Positions 6,438-8,988 of a DNA stretch of 8,988 nucleotides are shown here, piece by piece. This DNA comes from Chloroflexota bacterium. Lineage in GTDB: Bacteria > Chloroflexota > Ktedonobacteria > Ktedonobacterales > Ktedonobacteraceae. Positions within the stretch are counted from its first letter, which is position 1; each line of letters starts with the position of its first letter. A program made the translations under genes and the position numbers. Under the pieces are notes generated by a model. That model was not told the DNA's origin. It searched no databases and worked only from the letters and a program-made list of their open reading frames with translations. The stretch is taken from NCBI GenBank assembly GCA_005879655.1, contig VBJK01000101.1, positions 1 to 8,988 of the forward strand. The letters are read 5' to 3'.

Positions 6438-6534
6438 GTTTCTACTATAGAGGATCTCCCGCGAAAAGTAAATGTAGGTAGCAGAATGTGGCGAGATCGT
6501 CAAGGGCAGGATACTTGATAGGAGAGCTATCAAA

Positions 6535-6577
6535 GTTTCTAACAAATTTCTTACATATTGCATATGCGTTTCTAACA
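6535..6577. repeat. Perfect 10-bp direct repeat upstream of the Hsp20 gene
   Basis: GTTTCTAACA occurs at 6535-6544 and again at 6568-6577, start to start 33 bp (about three helical turns). A shorter copy, TCTAACA, is at 6651-6657. The second full copy lies just before a -10-like TATAGT (6588-6593) that could serve the rightward Hsp20 gene. The 265-bp gap 6438-6702 therefore appears to be a divergent control region for Hsp20 and the small-gene pair. No CIRCE element (TTAGCACTC-N9-GAGTGCTAA) was found, only a one-arm resemblance at CTAACACTC (6572-6580). Confidence 0.4.
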
Positions 6578-6702
6578 CTCGGCGGGCTATAGTATAGGCA
6601 GATAAACAAAACAAGACAGTAGTGAATGTGATCGTACAAGCGCAATTCACTCTAACACATGAAACAGTTTTACTTTAGAACAGAAAACCAGGAGGTACAG
6701 CA

Positions 6703-7143
6703 ATGGCAAATATTACACGCTACAATCCATTTAGTGAAGTCGTTTCGCTACGTGAGGCGATGGATCGGCTCTTTGAGGATAGTGTTATCTCACCTCGTTT
6801 TTCCGGTGCATTGGGTAGTCGTGCTGTAGCGGCGAACCTCTATGAAACTGGGGAAACCTTTACTTTGCAACTGCCAATGCCTGGCGTTAAGGCAGATGAT
6901 GTGGAAATTAATATTCAGCAGGAGACTGTCAGCTTAAAGTGGCAGACGCATAGCCGTATTCCAGAAGGTGCAGTTGTTCACTTGCATGGCTTCCAGGCAG
7001 GGGAGTATCAACAGTCCATTAGGTTGCCGTCGCCTATCAACGCGGAGCGCGCTGAGGCGAGCTATGCTGATGGTATTCTGACATTAACCCTGCCAAAAGC
7101 GGAACATGCGAAGGCGCGTACAATTAAGGTGAATACGAAATAG
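6703..7143 (+). CDS. Hsp20 / alpha-crystallin family small heat-shock protein
   Basis: Small heat-shock proteins are ATP-independent holdases that form oligomers and keep unfolding proteins soluble in the cytosol. The 146-residue product has the family plan. The N-terminal arm reads RYNPFSEVVSLREAMDRLFE (6-25). The alpha-crystallin domain runs from about residue 43 to 135, with ANLYETGETFTLQLPMPGV, DDVEINI and GEYQQSIRLPSPIN. The hallmark GILTLTLPK is at 124-132. A short C-terminal tail carries IKV (141-143), which matches the I-x-I/V motif that docks neighbouring dimers. AGGAGGT (6690-6696) lies six bases before the ATG. It is a single-gene unit with its own upstream control region. Regulation by heat or stress is expected for the family, but no known heat-shock operator is visible. 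Confidence 0.94.
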   Translation: MANITRYNPFSEVVSLREAMDRLFEDSVISPRFSGALGSRAVAANLYETGETFTLQLPMPGVKADDVEINIQQETVSLKWQTHSRIPEGAVVHLHGFQAGEYQQSIRLPSPINAERAEASYADGILTLTLPKAEHAKARTIKVNTK

Positions 7144-7398
7144 CTGAGCTGGTGCATAAACAAAAGCTCTAACCAATAAGGGTTAATACTGTCTTGAGGA
7201 GAAAGGTCCAGCTTTGTTTGATACCTTCGAGCTTCGTTAAACACTTCGACGTTTATATCTGCACATACTTAATTATATACCATAAGATAGTTGTGTTCTT
7301 GATAAAGGTAAGCCACCCACATGTTAAGCGTCAATAGGTCTTTTTGCCCATAAACTTCATCCACGCACATTGATGCAAATCTTCTCACCTTCCACTGA
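7144..7398. other. AT-rich intergenic region with no convincing gene
   Basis: Between Hsp20 and the palindromic element I see no gene with a ribosome site. It contains the weak 3' fold noted above and repeated CTTCGA/TTCGA words (7224-7249). On the minus strand there is a 33-codon ORF (7269-7370) whose residues look protein-like (DLLTLNMWVAYLYQEHNYL) but which lacks a well-placed ribosome site. No riboswitch consensus was recognised before the methionine gene. Confidence 0.5.
7147..7219 (+). terminator. Possible terminator or folded 3' end of the Hsp20 transcript
   Basis: AGCTGG (7147-7152) can pair with CCAGCT (7208-7213), which is followed by TTGTTTG. The enclosed bases hold a small TAACC/GGTTA hairpin (7170-7174 with 7181-7185). 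The loop is long and the T run is interrupted, so this is a weak call. No better terminator was seen after Hsp20. Confidence 0.22.
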
Positions 7399-7521
7399 CT
7401 AGTGCAGAAACAAGAGAGGGAGTAGGGCTTGGGGGTGGCATTTGGCGAAGCCTCGCCTTTCGGGGTTTGGGGTGTCCCCCAATGCTCCCATTCCCCAAAG
7501 GGTTTTGGAATTCTGCACTAG
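7399..7521. mobile_element. MITE-like palindromic repeat element (123 bp)
   Basis: The element is bounded by a perfect 11-bp terminal inverted repeat, CTAGTGCAGAA (7399-7409) and TTCTGCACTAG (7511-7521). The interior is G-rich then C-rich and folds back on itself. CTTGGGG (7428-7434) pairs with CCCCAAAG (7493-7500, one bulge), and GCATT (7438-7442) with AATGC (7481-7485). Inner hairpins are GGCGA/TCGCC (7444-7457) and TTGGGG/CCCCAA (7467-7482). It has no coding capacity. The outer CTAG at each end could be a 4-bp target duplication of the YTAR type seen with IS5-group elements. Because CTAG is itself a palindrome, this cannot be told apart from part of the inverted repeat. It lies 83 bp upstream of the methionine gene. 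One copy only is in the window, so mobility is inferred. Confidence 0.6.
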
Positions 7522-7556
7522 GCAAATGACACATTCCATGGCCAAACAAAAAGAGG

Positions 7557-7562
7557 TACAAT
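7557..7562 (+). promoter_or_regulatory. Candidate -10 element for the methionine gene
   Basis: TACAAT (5/6 match to TATAAT) lies 42 bases before the ATG at 7605. No good -35 stands at 16-18 bases; the best TTGACA-like hexamer, ATGACA (7526-7531), is 25 bases away. The palindromic element ends 35 bp upstream of this hexamer and so abuts the promoter region. Weak call. Confidence 0.28.
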
Positions 7563-7604
7563 AAAGGGCAATACACAACCTTTGTCCAGTGGGAGAAGTC
7601 TTCT

Positions 7605-8988
7605 ATGGCATATGCATTTATTGAACATCTGCGTCAACATCCGCTCCTGTGTGATGGAGCGATGGGAACATTGCTCCATGCGCGTGGTGTCACCTATGAA
7701 CAGTGCTTCGATGCGTTGAACCTGACGCAATCTGAGCTGATTCAGGCCATTCATCGTGAGTACATCAATGCTGGTGCGCAAGTTATTGAAACGAATACAT
7801 TTGGGGCCAACAGAGCCAGGCTCGAAGCCTATAATCTGACCGAACGCGTCCGTGATATCAATTTTCGGGCTGCACGTCTGGCTATTGAAGCCCGCGAAGT
7901 CGCCGGGCAACCCGTCTACGTGGCAGGAGCAGTGGGGCCGAGTGGACTCCCTTTGCAGGCCCCTAACGAACAGCGGCTAAGTGAGCTACGTACCATCTTT
8001 CGCGAACAGATTGAGGCGTTACAAGAAGGTGGCGTAGAACTGCTGATTCTGGAAACTTTTACTAATCTAGCAGAGCTACGTCAAGCCGTGCTGGCCGCTA
8101 AAGAGGTTGGTGGGCTACCCATCATTGCCCAAATGAGCTTCTACGAGGATGGTCATACCCTTTCAGGACAATCGGCGACACGTGTAGCAACTGTACTTTG
8201 TGATTTAGGTGTGGATGTCATAGGGGCAAACTGTTGTGTTGGACCAGCAGCGACGCTCGATGTTTTGCATGAGATGATCATTGCCGTTCAACAACAGGCT
8301 GATAGTCTCGGCTTGACAATTCCACTCTTTTCGGCACAGCCCAATGCAGGACTTCCCACGCGCTTTGGTAATCGCTTCTTTTATGTTTCTACGCCAGACT
8401 ACTTCGCAGACTACGCTCTCCGCTTCGCGCGAGCTGGTGTGCGTTTGATTGGTGGCTGTTGCGGTACAACCCCGCGTCACATTGTCGCTATGCGCAAGGC
8501 GCTCGATGAGCAATACAGTCGGCGTGTCCCATTCACAGCAGCAGTCCCACCTTCGATGGACCTCAGTAAAACTCCTGGGGAAGCGAGTGGGAAGACTACG
8601 CTAACCAGTGTGATTGAGGAGGAACTCCTTCTTCCCCAACAAGGAACGAAAACAAAGCTACAGGAAAAACTGGCGACTAAAGATTTCGTGATCAGTGTCG
8701 AGCTTGATCCACCCAAGGGACTCAATCCCGGTAAACTGTTAGAGGGAGCTGCTCAGTTACAGCAGGTAGGAGTGGACTGCATTAATATTGCCGATAGTCC
8801 TATGGCCAGCGTACGCATGAGCTGTATTGCCCTCGCGCGTCTGATTCAGGATCATCTGGGCATTGAGACGATCATTCACTTCACGACGCGAGACCGCAAT
8901 TTAATGGCGCTACAATCCGAACTCCTGGGTGCCCATGCGTTGGGTATACGTAATATTCTCGCCCTTACTGGTGATCCTCTACGCGTTG
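7605..8988 (+). CDS. yitJ: Bifunctional homocysteine S-methyltransferase / methylenetetrahydrofolate reductase (3' truncated)
   Basis: The frame is open from the ATG to the window edge (461 codons visible, no stop), so the C-terminus is missing. Residues 1-300 are a zinc-dependent homocysteine S-methyltransferase barrel. It has CDGAMGTLL (16-24), ETNTFGANRARLEAY, AGAVGPSG, ETFTNLAELRQAV, GANCCVGP with the first zinc Cys (C210) and GGCCGTTPRHI with the Cys pair (C285, C286). A variable linker (about 300-355) leads to a flavin-dependent MTHFR domain. That domain has FVISVELDPPKG with the catalytic-type Glu366, NIADSPMASVRM, FTTRDRNL, LLGAHALGIRNILALTGDP and Asp457. Such fusions (Bacillus YitJ type) reduce 5,10-methylene-THF and methylate homocysteine to methionine. 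No B12-binding domain is visible in this part. GGGAG (7591-7595) lies nine bases before the ATG. The gene symbol denotes the architecture, not proven orthology. Confidence 0.93.
   Translation, partial: MAYAFIEHLRQHPLLCDGAMGTLLHARGVTYEQCFDALNLTQSELIQAIHREYINAGAQVIETNTFGANRARLEAYNLTERVRDINFRAARLAIEAREVAGQPVYVAGAVGPSGLPLQAPNEQRLSELRTIFREQIEALQEGGVELLILETFTNLAELRQAVLAAKEVGGLPIIAQMSFYEDGHTLSGQSATRVATVLCDLGVDVIGANCCVGPAATLDVLHEMIIAVQQQADSLGLTIPLFSAQPNAGLPTRFGNRFFYVSTPDYFADYALRFARAGVRLIGGCCGTTPRHIVAMRKALDEQYSRRVPFTAAVPPSMDLSKTPGEASGKTTLTSVIEEELLLPQQGTKTKLQEKLATKDFVISVELDPPKGLNPGKLLEGAAQLQQVGVDCINIADSPMASVRMSCIALARLIQDHLGIETIIHFTTRDRNLMALQSELLGAHALGIRNILALTGDPLRV

Noticed and set aside
6568..6600. 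CIRCE heat-shock operator before Hsp20
   Set aside because: Only one arm (CTAACACTC) loosely matches and the inverted second arm is absent.
6438..6650. N-terminal extension of the 51-codon gene up to a GTG (122-codon version)
   Set aside because: The added part is AT-rich and hydrophobic without domain character, lacks a ribosome site and overlaps the Hsp20 control region. The shorter form is preferred.
7522..7604. SAM or cobalamin riboswitch before the methionine gene
   Set aside because: The leader is short and shows no recognisable conserved core of either class.
7385..7910. Two leftward ORFs across the palindromic element and the start of the methionine gene
   Set aside because: One is a reading of the GC-rich repeat and the other is antisense to clear homocysteine methyltransferase motifs.
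8205..8725. Leftward ORFs of 102 and 82 codons
   Set aside because: They are antisense to the second half of the methyltransferase domain and the linker, where the forward frame has clear motifs.

Overview
This is a chromosomal window of mostly housekeeping genes from a free-living bacterium of mid GC content (about half G+C by eye). The best guess for the source is Chloroflexota, class Ktedonobacteria. That guess rests on the protein flavour (Thermus/Chloroflexi-like TyrRS, divergent AccA, a fused homocysteine methyltransferase/MTHFR), on tiny anonymous proteins, and on a GC-rich palindromic intergenic repeat. It is an inference and was not tested by a search.

Layout. Bases 1-2406 are a rightward cluster: the 3' end of ftsY, then accD and accA, which encode the two carboxyltransferase subunits of acetyl-CoA carboxylase. 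A coding-like tail follows accA in the +1 frame, and the cluster ends in a clear rho-independent terminator (2367-2406). Bases 2387-4785 are leftward: tyrS, then mtnP 46 bp downstream, then a 52-codon ORF with a partial zinc-ribbon pattern that may be a decayed gene. A divergent promoter region (4786-4997) separates tyrS from a rightward 348-codon gene. Its product has a HAD-phosphatase-like N-terminus and a C-terminal beta-domain resembling starch-binding modules. That gene converges on a leftward pair of very small genes (51 and 66 codons), and its stop codon overlaps the stop codon of the second one. The next region carries a perfect 10-bp direct repeat, then an Hsp20 gene (6703-7143). An approximately 460-bp intergenic region follows; it holds a 123-bp MITE-like palindromic element (7399-7521). 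The last gene, cut by the window edge, encodes a bifunctional homocysteine S-methyltransferase / methylenetetrahydrofolate reductase.

How the genes fit together. accD and accA commit acetyl-CoA to fatty-acid synthesis, and ftsY serves membrane-protein targeting. mtnP salvages methylthioadenosine, and the last gene makes methionine from homocysteine using folate one-carbon units, so two methionine-cycle functions lie in the window but in separate transcription units. No tRNA, rRNA, CRISPR array, intact transposase or obvious defence system was seen. The most unusual items are the HAD plus carbohydrate-binding-like fusion, the out-of-frame tail of accA, and the MITE-like hairpin upstream of the methionine gene. 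None amounts to a demonstrated new system.
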